Source: Oceaniglobus trochenteri
GTDB taxonomy: Bacteria; Pseudomonadota; Alphaproteobacteria; Rhodobacterales; Rhodobacteraceae
Reading direction: 5' to 3'
NCBI RefSeq assembly: GCF_020529025.1
Contig: NZ_JACNMM010000013.1
Location: 43,449-107,448, forward strand
DNA length: 64,000 nt
Numbering within the stretch: position 1 is the stretch's first letter; every line of letters starts with the position of its first letter. The translations under genes and the position numbers were made by a program. Below the pieces are notes generated by a model. The model was not told where the DNA came from. It ran no database searches and saw only the letters and a list, made by a program, of their open reading frames with translations. Positions 33,629 to 40,297 of this stretch are shown piece after piece.

Positions 33629-34695
33629 CACAGCACCCCGCCCGGCATCTGGTCCCAGGTGCGGCCGTCCAGCAGGCGCCCGGCAACTTTCTTGCCGACG
33701 CATTCGAGAGCTGCGGACCCGCCGAAAAGATCAATCATGCGCGGGTAGTGGTGGGTTCTGGTAACGTACTTTCCGCCCGCGTCGGCAATAGCATATTTCC
33801 CGGGTCTGCCGCTTGGCTTTGGTCGGGCTAGCGCCCATTCCCCCCATTGCTTGAAGAAAAACGGCACCCCGGCGGCAACGCACTGATCGCGGATCGAGCG
33901 CGCCCAGTCGGGATGCATCGGGCGGGCGTTCGGGCCGCTTTCGCCGCCGGTGATGATCCAGTTAACGCGGGGGCGAACGCCGTGCGACGAGCCTCCCCCG
34001 GCTTCGGCGCTGAAATCGGCAGCCCAGTAAATCTCGCGTAGCCATGGCACCATATCCACCGGCCCCAACAGCGGTTCCGCGCTCACGAAGCGCACCGCCG
34101 CCGGGGTGGCCAGCAGGTCAGGGATGCGTTCGTCGGCGCGGGTCTGATCCTCGGCAGAGACGCCGAGCCAGACGTTGGGGAGGGGCCATTCGCGGGCATG
34201 AATATTGGGCTTGTCGAACACCACCGGGCAGCTGGAGCCAGGCTTCTCGATTTCACTCTGGAAGGCGAGATTGAAGGCGCTGTGGCCCAAGCGTCCCGTT
34301 GGGCGGCAACGCATATATTCCCGCATCCGATCCGCCCGCTTGGTCAGCACCTGGAACGTGTGCTGCGGACACATCGCCATGACGGCGAACACGCGGTCAA
34401 TCCAGTCGTCAGGCACATCCTCGTGGAACAGGTCGCCCATGCTGTTGACGAAATACATCGTCGGCGTGCGGCGTTTCAGCGGGGCCATGAGAGCGGGTTC
34501 GTGCAGGTGCACCTTGCCGGTCCAGACCGACCCGCCCTTCGTCCAGCGGGTCAGGCCGTGGTATTGCGGTGTGCCGGGGTTCGACCCCATGCGCCAGGCC
34601 GCTTTCATCGCATAGCAGTTGGTGCAGCCGGGGCTGACCACGCTGCACCCCACGATGGGATTCCAGGTCGCCTCGGTCCATTCGATCCGGGTCAT
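33628..34695 (-). CDS. DUF5131 (phage Gp37/Gp68 family) protein
   Basis: A 355-residue member of the Gp37/Gp68 (DUF5131) family, recognisable by EWTEATWNPIVGCSVVSPGCTNCYA at the N-terminus, YFVNSMGDLFHEDVPDDWID, FQVLTKRADRM and WIITGGESGPNARPM. Cys17, Cys24 and Cys27 form a CX6CX2C cluster that suggests an iron-sulfur cluster, as in radical SAM enzymes. The biochemical function is not established to my knowledge. Genes of this family are frequent in phage early regions and sometimes near defence genes. Confidence 0.88.
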   Translation of the reverse strand: MTRIEWTEATWNPIVGCSVVSPGCTNCYAMKAAWRMGSNPGTPQYHGLTRWTKGGSVWTGKVHLHEPALMAPLKRRTPTMYFVNSMGDLFHEDVPDDWIDRVFAVMAMCPQHTFQVLTKRADRMREYMRCRPTGRLGHSAFNLAFQSEIEKPGSSCPVVFDKPNIHAREWPLPNVWLGVSAEDQTRADERIPDLLATPAAVRFVSAEPLLGPVDMVPWLREIYWAADFSAEAGGGSSHGVRPRVNWIITGGESGPNARPMHPDWARSIRDQCVAAGVPFFFKQWGEWALARPKPSGRPGKYAIADAGGKYVTRTHHYPRMIDLFGGSAALECVGKKVAGRLLDGRTWDQMPGGVL

Positions 34696-34701
34696 TGGCG
34701 C

Positions 34702-34908
34702 TTACCTTTTCGGAGGTGGAGGGGATGTTGGTGCGGAAGCCTGGATCGTCAGGGGGCCGTGGGTCACGTCGGCTTGGCGTCTCCATGGGCCGCAACGCCC
34801 GCAGATGCACTCAAGGCGCCAGCGCACGCGAAACAATCCGACGGCACGCCACTCCATGAAGTCACCGCAGATGCAGCGTGGGCTTTCTATCCATCCGGCT
34901 GAGGTCAT
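34702..34908 (-). CDS. Small zinc-ribbon-like phage protein
   Basis: A 68-residue protein with four cysteines in two CxC-type pairs (SPRCICGDF and LECICGRCGPW) 19 residues apart, a likely zinc ribbon. The ATG overlaps the stop of the 49-residue ORF before it (ATGA). It is short and lacks homologues I can name. Coupling and the cysteine pattern support that it is real. Confidence 0.6.
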   Translation of the reverse strand: MTSAGWIESPRCICGDFMEWRAVGLFRVRWRLECICGRCGPWRRQADVTHGPLTIQASAPTSPPPPKR

Positions 34909-35054
34909 TGGCGCGGCTCGCACATCGGGGCCGGGTCGTCGTCCCGTGCCGAAAGTTTGTGCTGATCGGCGCCCGGTTTCTGATCGCGGCTGGCAGCGCG
35001 CAGGGTGGTGACGATGGCCCGCTCGGCGGGCGTCATGGGGCGGAGGCCGATCAT
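34905..35054 (-). CDS. Small phage protein, unknown
   Basis: A 49-residue ORF (MIGLRPMTPAERAIVTTLRAA...) with a helical first half and a polar tail. Both its start and stop overlap neighbouring ORFs by four bases, which is the main evidence that it is translated. Confidence 0.5.
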   Translation of the reverse strand: MIGLRPMTPAERAIVTTLRAASRDQKPGADQHKLSARDDDPAPMCEPRQ

Positions 35055-35200
35055 TTGTGCAATCCTTCCTGGTTGGCGGCTTCGTCCTTCGTGGCGGGGC
35101 GGGCGAGGCCGTGGGTCTTGCAATAGGCGGCCCAGCCGGTGGGGGTGTGGGCGCGGTAGAAGCCGGTTTTGGCCCATGGGGTGGCATTGGTCTTGGCCAT
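35051..35200 (-). CDS. Small phage protein, unknown
   Basis: A 49-residue ORF (MAKTNATPWAKTGFYRAHTPTGWAAYCKTHGLARPATKDE...). It is rich in aromatic and basic residues with a single Cys. It is coupled to the next ORF by ATGA and begins five bases after the previous gene. Confidence 0.5.
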   Translation of the reverse strand: MAKTNATPWAKTGFYRAHTPTGWAAYCKTHGLARPATKDEAANQEGLHK

Positions 35201-35205
35201 GCGGG

Positions 35206-35472
35206 TTACTCCGTTGTCGGGGCTGCCAGGTCGATCCGGCGGCGGTGGTGGGCGTAGGTCAGGAAGTCGGGGCGGTGGGCCGGATCGATCCGGCTCCAGG
35301 CGATGAACAGGTCTTCGTTGTGGCTGCGCTGGCGTTCGGCGGTTTCGCGCAGGTGCAGGCCCAGGACGGCATGGGCCTCGTTGAAGGCATAGGCCTCGAC
35401 CAGCTGCAGGACGGCATGCTGCACCTCGCGCTCGCGCGGGCTGGCCTCGGGGAGGGCGGGTGCTTCGGGCAT
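35206..35472 (-). CDS. Small phage protein, unknown (helical)
   Basis: An 88-residue, helical and acidic protein (REREVQHAVLQLVEAYAFNEAHAVLGLHLRETAERQ as the core, residues 13-48). It lies downstream of a strong hairpin, so it may be expressed at a reduced level. No domain recognised. Confidence 0.6.
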   Translation of the reverse strand: MPEAPALPEASPREREVQHAVLQLVEAYAFNEAHAVLGLHLRETAERQRSHNEDLFIAWSRIDPAHRPDFLTYAHHRRRIDLAAPTTE

Positions 35473-35504
35473 CGGCCAAACCTGTCGGGGCGGATTTTGA
35501 AAAG

Positions 35505-35532
35505 TGCGGGCCGGGGGAGGGTCCGGCCCGCA
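35505..35532 (-). terminator. Strong hairpin with T tract on the minus strand
   Basis: A perfect ten-pair stem TGCGGGCCGG / CCGGCCCGCA with an eight-base loop is followed on the minus strand by CTTTTCAAAAT. It lies in the 95-base gap between the 144-residue and 88-residue genes of the leftward operon, so it is an internal terminator or attenuator. A phage antitermination system could override it. Confidence 0.65.
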
Positions 35533-35567
35533 AGGTGGCCGCCGGGAGGATGGTGGCGGCGTGGCAA

Positions 35568-36002
35568 TCAGGCGCGCGGCGCGAGATGGTCCATTGCCGG
35601 GCGCGGGGGCAGGGACATGAGGCGCTGGCGGGCCAGCATCACGTGGTCGAACCGGGCCGAGCGGGTGAGGATGGTTTCGCAGGCGTCGCGCTGTGCTCTG
35701 CTGGCCGCGTAGGGGCGGGTGAGCGTGGCCATGGCACGGCGGATGGCGCGCTGGCGCAGCAGCTCGGCCCGGGCGGCGGTGAGCCAGCGGGTGCAGGCCT
35801 CGGGCAGGGTGGGGGCCTCGGCTGTCGCGCCCAGGGCCTCGATCATCGTGAGGGGCGGGGCGCCGGTGGCGCCGCAGCGGCCCCGGGCGGCGATGGTGCC
35901 GTGGGCATTGGCGGTGTCGGTGACCAGCTGCTGGCGGGCCTCGGGGCCCAGGCGCGCGGCGGCATCGAGGATGGCGGTGAGGCGGTGGATTTCCGGGGTC
36001 AT
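35568..36002 (-). CDS. Phage protein of unknown function
   Basis: A 144-residue, mainly helical protein rich in Ala and Arg, with a glycine/cysteine-containing middle (ARGRCGATGAPPL). The start overlaps the stop of a 27-codon membrane peptide (ATGA). No motif recognised. Confidence 0.6.
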   Translation of the reverse strand: MTPEIHRLTAILDAAARLGPEARQQLVTDTANAHGTIAARGRCGATGAPPLTMIEALGATAEAPTLPEACTRWLTAARAELLRQRAIRRAMATLTRPYAASRAQRDACETILTRSARFDHVMLARQRLMSLPPRPAMDHLAPRA

Positions 36003-36082
36003 AACAGGTTCCTCAGGACGAAAAGGGCGGTGATGATGACGGCGACAAGCTGGATCAGCAGGGCGATTTCCTGGGCGTTCAT
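35999..36082 (-). CDS. Possible 27-residue membrane peptide
   Basis: A short frame encoding MNAQEIALLIQLVAVIITAL and seven further residues, a single hydrophobic helix with a polar start. Its ATG overlaps the stop of the upstream gene and its TGA overlaps the ATG of the downstream gene, so ribosomes could pass from gene to gene through it. This double coupling is the reason to list it despite its size. Confidence 0.45.
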   Translation of the reverse strand: MNAQEIALLIQLVAVIITALFVLRNLL

Positions 36083-36333
36083 GGGGAGTTCGCTTCGTCG
36101 CGCATGGGGCGGCGGTTCCAGTCGCCCGACGACAGGCTGCACAAGTCGCTGTTCAACCTGTCGATCGCCTTCTGCGTGGCGTTCAACCGGTTCAGCGCGT
36201 CGGTTTCGGCAGACCGGGCGGCTTGGGCATCGGCGGCCCGGGCATCGAGGGTTTCCTGATCCTTGACCAGCTGCGCGATGGCCTCGGACAGTTCGGCAGC
36301 CACCGCGCCGAGGCTGCGTTTCGCATCGTTCAT
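36079..36333 (-). CDS. Small coiled-coil phage protein
   Basis: An 84-residue, highly helical protein with heptads over most of its length (AAELSEAIAQLVKDQETLDARAADAQAARS). It is coupled to genes on both sides by four-base overlaps. Function unknown. Confidence 0.6.
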   Translation of the reverse strand: MNDAKRSLGAVAAELSEAIAQLVKDQETLDARAADAQAARSAETDALNRLNATQKAIDRLNSDLCSLSSGDWNRRPMRDEANSP

Positions 36334-36674
36334 GATGCTGCTCCTGCGGGTTCGCTGTATTTCAGGGCCATGGCCTTGGTCAGGGTGCTGAGCGCGGTGT
36401 CGTGGCGGCGCTGTACCGCGCGGCGGTCGCCTTCGGGCGTTGCGCTATCGCATTCGATGATGTCGGCCGTGGCGCGCAGGAGGTCGGCGGTGGCGGCGCT
36501 GTTCAGCGGTTCCAGCGTTGCGGCAAGGGCGGTGATCGCCGTTGCGATGTGGCATTCCGGGGCGGCGCCTGTTTCGAAGGACATCCGGTTGAGCGCATCG
36601 CCCAGCTGTCGGGTGATGACACGGATCAGCCGATCGCGGTCTTCGCCCGTGGGGCACTGGATGGGTTTCAGCAT
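36330..36674 (-). CDS. Phage protein of unknown function
   Basis: A 114-residue protein starting MLKPIQCPTGEDRDRLIRVITRQLGDALN, with helical character. It overlaps the first gene of the leftward operon (TGATG) and the coiled-coil gene after it (ATGA). No domain recognised. Confidence 0.6.
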   Translation of the reverse strand: MLKPIQCPTGEDRDRLIRVITRQLGDALNRMSFETGAAPECHIATAITALAATLEPLNSAATADLLRATADIIECDSATPEGDRRAVQRRHDTALSTLTKAMALKYSEPAGAAS

Positions 36675-36958
36675 CACGCTGCCCTCCGGCCCGGTTGGGC
36701 GATGGTCAGGGAGATCGCGCCGTCGAGGAATGCGGCGGCGGCGCTGGCGCAGGCGGTCAGCTGCCCCGAGAGCCGGGTCTGATCGACCCGCCACTCCATC
36801 CGCTCATAGGCTTCGTCGCGCAGGCGGTTCAGGATGAAGGGCTGAACCCCGAGATCGGCCAGGACGGACAGGCGGGTCGCGATCTGATCGGCAGCGGGCG
36901 CCAGGGAGGCGGTGTCGATCAGGTCGCGGGCCGGGGGTGGGCAGGGTGTGGGGTGCAT
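36674..36958 (-). CDS. First gene of the leftward early operon, unknown function
   Basis: A 94-residue protein starting MHPTPCPPPARDLIDTASLA, helical afterwards. An in-frame ATG at 36994 would add 12 residues, but it lies inside the -10 box of the leftward promoter, so the inner ATG at 36958 with GGAG upstream is preferred. Operators of the phage repressor cover its promoter, so it should be silent in the lysogen. Confidence 0.55.
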   Translation of the reverse strand: MHPTPCPPPARDLIDTASLAPAADQIATRLSVLADLGVQPFILNRLRDEAYERMEWRVDQTRLSGQLTACASAAAAFLDGAISLTIAQPGRRAA

Positions 36959-36988
36959 CGGGTTGACTCCATCGGTGAGGATGGGCCA

Positions 36989-37040
36989 ATTCATTATAGG
37001 GATACTTCCCCATGTCAATCAAAAATCGGGAAAAATCCCC
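36989..37040 (-). promoter_or_regulatory. Leftward early promoter with two repressor operators
   Basis: On the minus strand TTGATT, an 18-base spacer and TATAAT (around 36992-36997) form a good sigma-70 promoter. Two operator-like 12-mers cover it: GGGATACTTCCC at 36999-37010, inside the spacer, and GGGAAAAATCCC at 37028-37039. They match the sites at the other promoter (38942-38977), with consensus GGGAAANTTCCC. Confidence 0.65.
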
Positions 37041-37102
37041 ACTTTTGAATACGCCGATTGATTCGGGCGGGCATGTTGCGGTGGGCGGATCGCGCCTGTC
37101 AC

Positions 37103-37127
37103 AAAGAAAAAACCCGCCATAGGCGGG
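37103..37127 (-). terminator. Rho-independent terminator of the lysogeny operon
   Basis: On the minus strand CCCGCC-TAT-GGCGGG is followed at once by TTTTTTCTTTG. It is a textbook terminator for the leftward cI operon, 124 bases after the last gene. The bases between 37128 and 37250 show no supported gene. Confidence 0.85.
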
Positions 37128-37250
37128 CTAAGCTTGGGCGCTCTGAAAATCTCGCGGCGAAATCGGGACGATGCCCGCCTTCAAAGTCATCTACAGTGAT
37201 GAACTGCGCACCTGTTGGCCGACATTCTGTAGCGCCAGCGCAGAGCGGGC

Positions 37251-37598
37251 CTAAGGGGCTACTGTCGGTGCTATGAGGGATAGGGCGCGGGGGCCCCAAA
37301 TGGCCGCCGCCATCAAGGCTCCGGTCACAACAAACACAATCTTTGCCATGCCCCATTCGGTAGGAAGCTTCGAAATATCCCGGCTCAAGTCGTCGAAACG
37401 TTTCTCGACATGATCAAACCTGACCGCAAATTCGCGTTCAAGTCCTGTGACTTTGGCTTCAAGCAGGGCGAGGCGTGTTTCCATGCCATCAGATGTGCCA
37501 CCGCCGCCACCGCTTTTCAAGTCCGCAAGCGACGTGCGTTCTACTCGCTCCATATCCTGCGGTCCAATCAGCCTTGGGTATTGTCCGTCATTCGGCAT
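37251..37598 (-). CDS. Membrane-anchored coiled-coil protein of the lysogeny operon
   Basis: A 115-residue protein. A polar, glycine-rich start is followed by a coiled coil (residues 38-80, ETRLALLEAKVTGLEREFAVRFDHVEKRFDDLS) and a C-terminal membrane helix (KIVFVVTGALMAAAIWGP). The build resembles small prophage or plasmid proteins that sit in the membrane with a cytoplasmic or periplasmic coil. It is the last gene before the terminator of the repressor operon and so probably is made in the lysogen. Function unknown; superinfection exclusion is possible. Confidence 0.65.
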   Translation of the reverse strand: MPNDGQYPRLIGPQDMERVERTSLADLKSGGGGGTSDGMETRLALLEAKVTGLEREFAVRFDHVEKRFDDLSRDISKLPTEWGMAKIVFVVTGALMAAAIWGPRALSLIAPTVAP

Positions 37599-37923
37599 CT
37601 TCGTGACCGTCCGTCTTTATCTTGCTTTCGATATCGTCGCGGAAAGCGAAAAGCCTATCAAAACGAGCCTGTGCTTCGCGGATCTCTTCAGGTTTTCCGG
37701 ACTTTAGCGATAGCGCGATATCGGCAACGACCAGATCATTGTTCGCCAAGGCCTTGAGCCAGCGCCCTATGATCATTTGTCGCTCAAAGGCATCTTCGGT
37801 CCAGCTCTCCAAAACGCTAATGCGCTTCTGGAGAACGAGGATTTCTTCATGCAGCTTGGCGATTTCGTCGGTCATCACAGGTCGTCCCCGACCGTGAATA
37901 TTGGCTGTGCCATCATTTGACAT
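37588..37923 (-). CDS. Coiled-coil protein of the lysogeny operon
   Basis: A 111-residue, mostly helical protein. A leucine-heptad coil (EIAKLHEEILVLQKRISVLESWTED) is followed by an amphipathic C-terminal region. GC content is lower than the average of the window. The start could be 37923 or the ATG at 37875. It overlaps both neighbours slightly, in the same operon as the repressor. Unknown function. Confidence 0.6.
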   Translation of the reverse strand: MSNDGTANIHGRGRPVMTDEIAKLHEEILVLQKRISVLESWTEDAFERQMIIGRWLKALANNDLVVADIALSLKSGKPEEIREAQARFDRLFAFRDDIESKIKTDGHEDAE

Positions 37924-38206
37924 CCCCTCGCGGAGATCCTGATTTCGGCACGCAGAGATACAGATAGTTTATTACGGGCGCAGCAAGGCCGCTTGCGGCC
38001 CGGGTCATGCTCTGTGCTTCGGCGCGCTTTCCGTCCTGGGCGCAAATGCGGTCTGCTTCGGCCTGCGCCTCTTCGGAAAAGAAGTCATAGCCCATTTGCT
38101 GAATCGTCACGGTCTGCCCGTTGAAGGCCGCGACTGCCGGCGGCGCCTCGCAGCCAGCGCTAAGGCTGACCAATGCGGTGAGGGACGATAGGCGTATCAG
38201 GAACAT
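37913..38206 (-). CDS. Lipoprotein downstream of the phage repressor
   Basis: A 97-residue protein with a lipoprotein signal peptide: hydrophobic MFLIRLSSLTALVSL and lipobox LSAGC with Cys19. The mature part is small, polar and ends in a hydrophobic NYLYLCV segment. GAAGGGGAAGCC precedes the ATG. The gene overlaps the repressor gene by ten bases, so it should be produced in the lysogen and appear in the envelope. Lipoproteins in this position in other phages block superinfection, which is the leading guess. Confidence 0.7.
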   Translation of the reverse strand: MFLIRLSSLTALVSLSAGCEAPPAVAAFNGQTVTIQQMGYDFFSEEAQAEADRICAQDGKRAEAQSMTRAASGLAAPVINYLYLCVPKSGSPRGDVK

Positions 38207-38901
38207 GGCTTCCCCTTCTTTCTTTGCAGCGCCTCGTGCGCAGATAGGTCGATACGAATTGCGAAGGCGGCCTGCTGGTGCATCAGGATCGGCGCGGCCC
38301 AGTTGATGGTGCAATCGTACATCGGCGGGTGATCGGCGTGGAAGCTGACCAAGTCGAATAGGCCCTCGGGTTGGCCTTCGCGGCGGCGCACCAGTTTCAC
38401 CCAAGCCATGCCGTCGGCATCTTCGACCACGCAGCGGGTGCCGATGGCTTCGGACGGTACACCCATGGCAGGGCGGGAATAGAACAGCAGATCGCCGTCG
38501 AGATAGGCGGGTTCCATGGAGTTGCCGCAGACCTCGACGCAGGCGAGGCCTTTCGGCGAAAGTTGCGGGGGGCAGGCGACATGATAGAGGCCGTCGCCCT
38601 TGGGATAGGAATCGTTCAGAGGCACGCGGGCCCCTGCGCCCACGCGACCGACAACGGCGATAGGATGCGATGTGCGGGAAGGGCTCCCGCGATATTCGAT
38701 GATGTCGCTGATTGAGAGCCCCAGAAGGTCCGCAATCTTTTGTGCATTGATGGTTTTTGGTGAGCTGGCAGGGTTGGACTGAAGATCGCGAATAAAGGAC
38801 TCGCTGAGGCCAGCGGCCTTCGACAGCGGTGCGGGCTTGAGCTTCCGTTCCTTCAGCAGTCGCAGAAGGCCAGCAACAAAGGGATCATCGTATTCAGTCA
38901 T
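38197..38901 (-). CDS. CI-like phage repressor (XRE + S24 peptidase)
   Basis: A 234-residue lysogeny repressor. The N-terminal helix-turn-helix covers about residues 10-68 (LSKAAGLSESFIRDLQSNPA). The autocleavage site is Ala89-Gly90 (RVGAGARV), and the S24 dyad is Ser128 (GNSMEPAYLDGD) and Lys169 (GMAWVKLVRR). RecA-stimulated self-cleavage would induce the prophage. It is divergent from the Cro-like gene, with two GGGAAANTTCCC operators in the 84-base gap. Confidence 0.93.
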   Translation of the reverse strand: MTEYDDPFVAGLLRLLKERKLKPAPLSKAAGLSESFIRDLQSNPASSPKTINAQKIADLLGLSISDIIEYRGSPSRTSHPIAVVGRVGAGARVPLNDSYPKGDGLYHVACPPQLSPKGLACVEVCGNSMEPAYLDGDLLFYSRPAMGVPSEAIGTRCVVEDADGMAWVKLVRRREGQPEGLFDLVSFHADHPPMYDCTINWAAPILMHQQAAFAIRIDLSAHEALQRKKGKPCS

Positions 38902-38941
38902 GACGCGGCATATTGGCCTTTCGGCTCTCCGCGGGTGAACC

Positions 38942-38977
38942 GAGAAATTTCCCCTTGCTAAAATCGGGAAAGTTCCC
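38942..38977. promoter_or_regulatory. Two repressor operators between cI and cro
   Basis: GAGAAATTTCCC at 38942-38953 and the perfect palindrome GGGAAAGTTCCC at 38966-38977, centres 24 bases apart, lie between the divergent cI and cro genes. The same motif occurs at the leftward promoter (36999, 37028). This links the two promoter regions to one repressor. Confidence 0.7.
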
Positions 38978-38985
38978 CATTTCTA

Positions 38986-39204
38986 ATGGCCATGGAACAA
39001 CTGATCGACGAAATCGAAGGCTATGCCGCCGCTGTGAACCGCTCGCCCGAGGTGATCCTGAGGGCCGCGATCAGTGCCAGTTGGTCGCAATGGGGCAAGT
39101 GGAAGGCCGGAACATCCAGCCCGACCATGCGCGTCGTCGACCGCATCCGCGCCTACATGGCCGAGAACCCCGCGCCCGCCGAACAGGAAAGGGGCGCAGC
39201 ATGA
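38986..39204 (+). CDS. Cro-like small DNA-binding protein
   Basis: A 72-residue protein in the Cro position, divergent from cI. It has a helix-turn-helix-like stretch (SPEVILRAAISASWSQWGKWKAGTSSPTMRVVDRI, about residues 19-53). It should oppose the repressor at the shared operators. An ATG two codons downstream (38992) is an alternative start. The stop overlaps the next gene (ATGA). Confidence 0.75.
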   Translation: MAMEQLIDEIEGYAAAVNRSPEVILRAAISASWSQWGKWKAGTSSPTMRVVDRIRAYMAENPAPAEQERGAA

Positions 39205-39560
39205 GTGCCGCGCCCCGGTCCGCCTTTCCCTTAATAGCTTCGTTTGATCCCTCACAGGTCAAACATGAGGGCGAGATGCGGAAAAATCTTTCACAAAATC
39301 ACCGGCGGGCCGATTTTCTGGATTCCCGCCACAAGACACGGTCGCGCAAGGCCTTTGCCGCCATGCTGTGGCGCGCCTTCCCGGGCGACAGTGAGCGCGA
39401 GGTGGCGCGGATCGGCGCGCCGGTCCTGGGCGTGTCGGAACGCCAGGTGATCAACTGGCTGCGCTGCGACAACGATGCGGGCGTGTCCTATGTCTTTGCC
39501 GTCATGGCGCTGGCCGGTGTCGGTTGGGCGCTGGACCCGATCCGCGGGAGGGCCGCGTGA
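39201..39560 (+). CDS. Phage HTH-type early protein
   Basis: A 119-residue protein. The second half holds a helix-turn-helix-like region (EVARIGAPVLGVSERQVINWLRCDNDAG) in the style of CII or other early regulators. It is coupled to the Cro-like gene (ATGA) and to the next gene (TGATG). A role as delayed-early activator is possible. Confidence 0.65.
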   Translation: MSAAPRSAFPLIASFDPSQVKHEGEMRKNLSQNHRRADFLDSRHKTRSRKAFAAMLWRAFPGDSEREVARIGAPVLGVSERQVINWLRCDNDAGVSYVFAVMALAGVGWALDPIRGRAA

Positions 39561-39715
39561 TGCTGGGGCGGATGCGGCTTTACGTGCTGAGCCTGTGGTT
39601 CGTGTCGTGGTCGGAAATGGCCGAGCGCCGCCGCGCGCTGTGGGAACGCCGGGGGGATCGCTGGCGGACCCGATCGGAAAAATTTTTCCAAAGGGTGAAG
39701 GGGGGCCGGGAATGA
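39560..39715 (+). CDS. Small phage protein, unknown
   Basis: A 51-residue ORF (MLGRMRLYVLSLWFVSWSEM...) with a hydrophobic aromatic N-terminus and a basic tail. It overlaps its neighbours at both ends by one to four bases. Confidence 0.5.
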   Translation: MLGRMRLYVLSLWFVSWSEMAERRRALWERRGDRWRTRSEKFFQRVKGGRE

Positions 39716-39888
39716 GGCTAGTCGCGCATCTATGGTGGCGGTCGTGTGGTCGCTATTGGGCGCTGCGCTATCTGCGCGCGCTGGGACGGGCCGATACCAT
39801 CCCGCAATACACCCGCGCGGCCCGTCTGCGCCAGCGGTCCGAGGCCTGTTTCGCCCGGGCCGACCGGATCAAGGGGGCGCGGGCATGA
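39712..39888 (+). CDS. Small basic phage protein, unknown
   Basis: A 58-residue, Arg-rich ORF (MRLVAHLWWRSCGRYWALRY...). ATGA overlaps at both ends support translation. No motif recognised. Confidence 0.5.
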   Translation: MRLVAHLWWRSCGRYWALRYLRALGRADTIPQYTRAARLRQRSEACFARADRIKGARA

Positions 39889-40058
39889 TCCTGACGATTG
39901 TCCTGTGCATGGCCTGGACGCCCGATGCCTGCATTGCGGTGCAGACCCTGGTCGTGCGCCATCCCGTCTGGTTGGCCGCGCCCTGCATCGCCTTCGTGCC
40001 CGAGCATCTGCGCCCCCGTGTGCAGTCCTGCACCAAGGTGCGCGAGGTGGCGGCATGA
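39885..40058 (+). CDS. Small cysteine-containing phage protein, possibly exported
   Basis: A 57-residue ORF starting MILTIVLCMAWTPDACIAVQ: a short hydrophobic start and four cysteines. It could be a small secreted or membrane-bound protein. Coupled at both ends by ATGA. Confidence 0.5.
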   Translation: MILTIVLCMAWTPDACIAVQTLVVRHPVWLAAPCIAFVPEHLRPRVQSCTKVREVAA

Positions 40059-40297
40059 GCGGTCATGGTGGCGGCCACTGGGAGGGCGGGCGCGTGGGCG
40101 TCGTGCGGCGCAGTGCGCTGACCGATCCGCGCAACCCCTTCTGCGAAACCCACCTGCGCCGGGTCTGCGGGGCCTGTCCGCATTTTTCCGGCGAGCGGAT
40201 CGAGGACGTGGGCATCTGCGGCAAGGGCCATGGCACCGTGTCGGGGCGCAGCGATGCGCGCGACTGCATGTTCTGGGAACGGAAGGTGGCGCGGTGA
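40055..40297 (+). CDS. Small cysteine-rich (zinc-finger-like) phage protein
   Basis: An 80-residue protein with five cysteines, including RVCGACPHFSG and GICGKGHG, and an ARDCMFW near the end, suggesting a zinc-binding fold. Start and stop overlap the neighbours (ATGA, TGATG). Confidence 0.55.
   Translation: MSGHGGGHWEGGRVGVVRRSALTDPRNPFCETHLRRVCGACPHFSGERIEDVGICGKGHGTVSGRSDARDCMFWERKVAR

Noticed and set aside
37099..37356. An 85-codon minus-strand frame between the terminator and the lysogeny operon
   Set aside because: It runs through the terminator hairpin and overlaps the membrane coiled-coil gene in another frame. No ribosome site or motif supports it.
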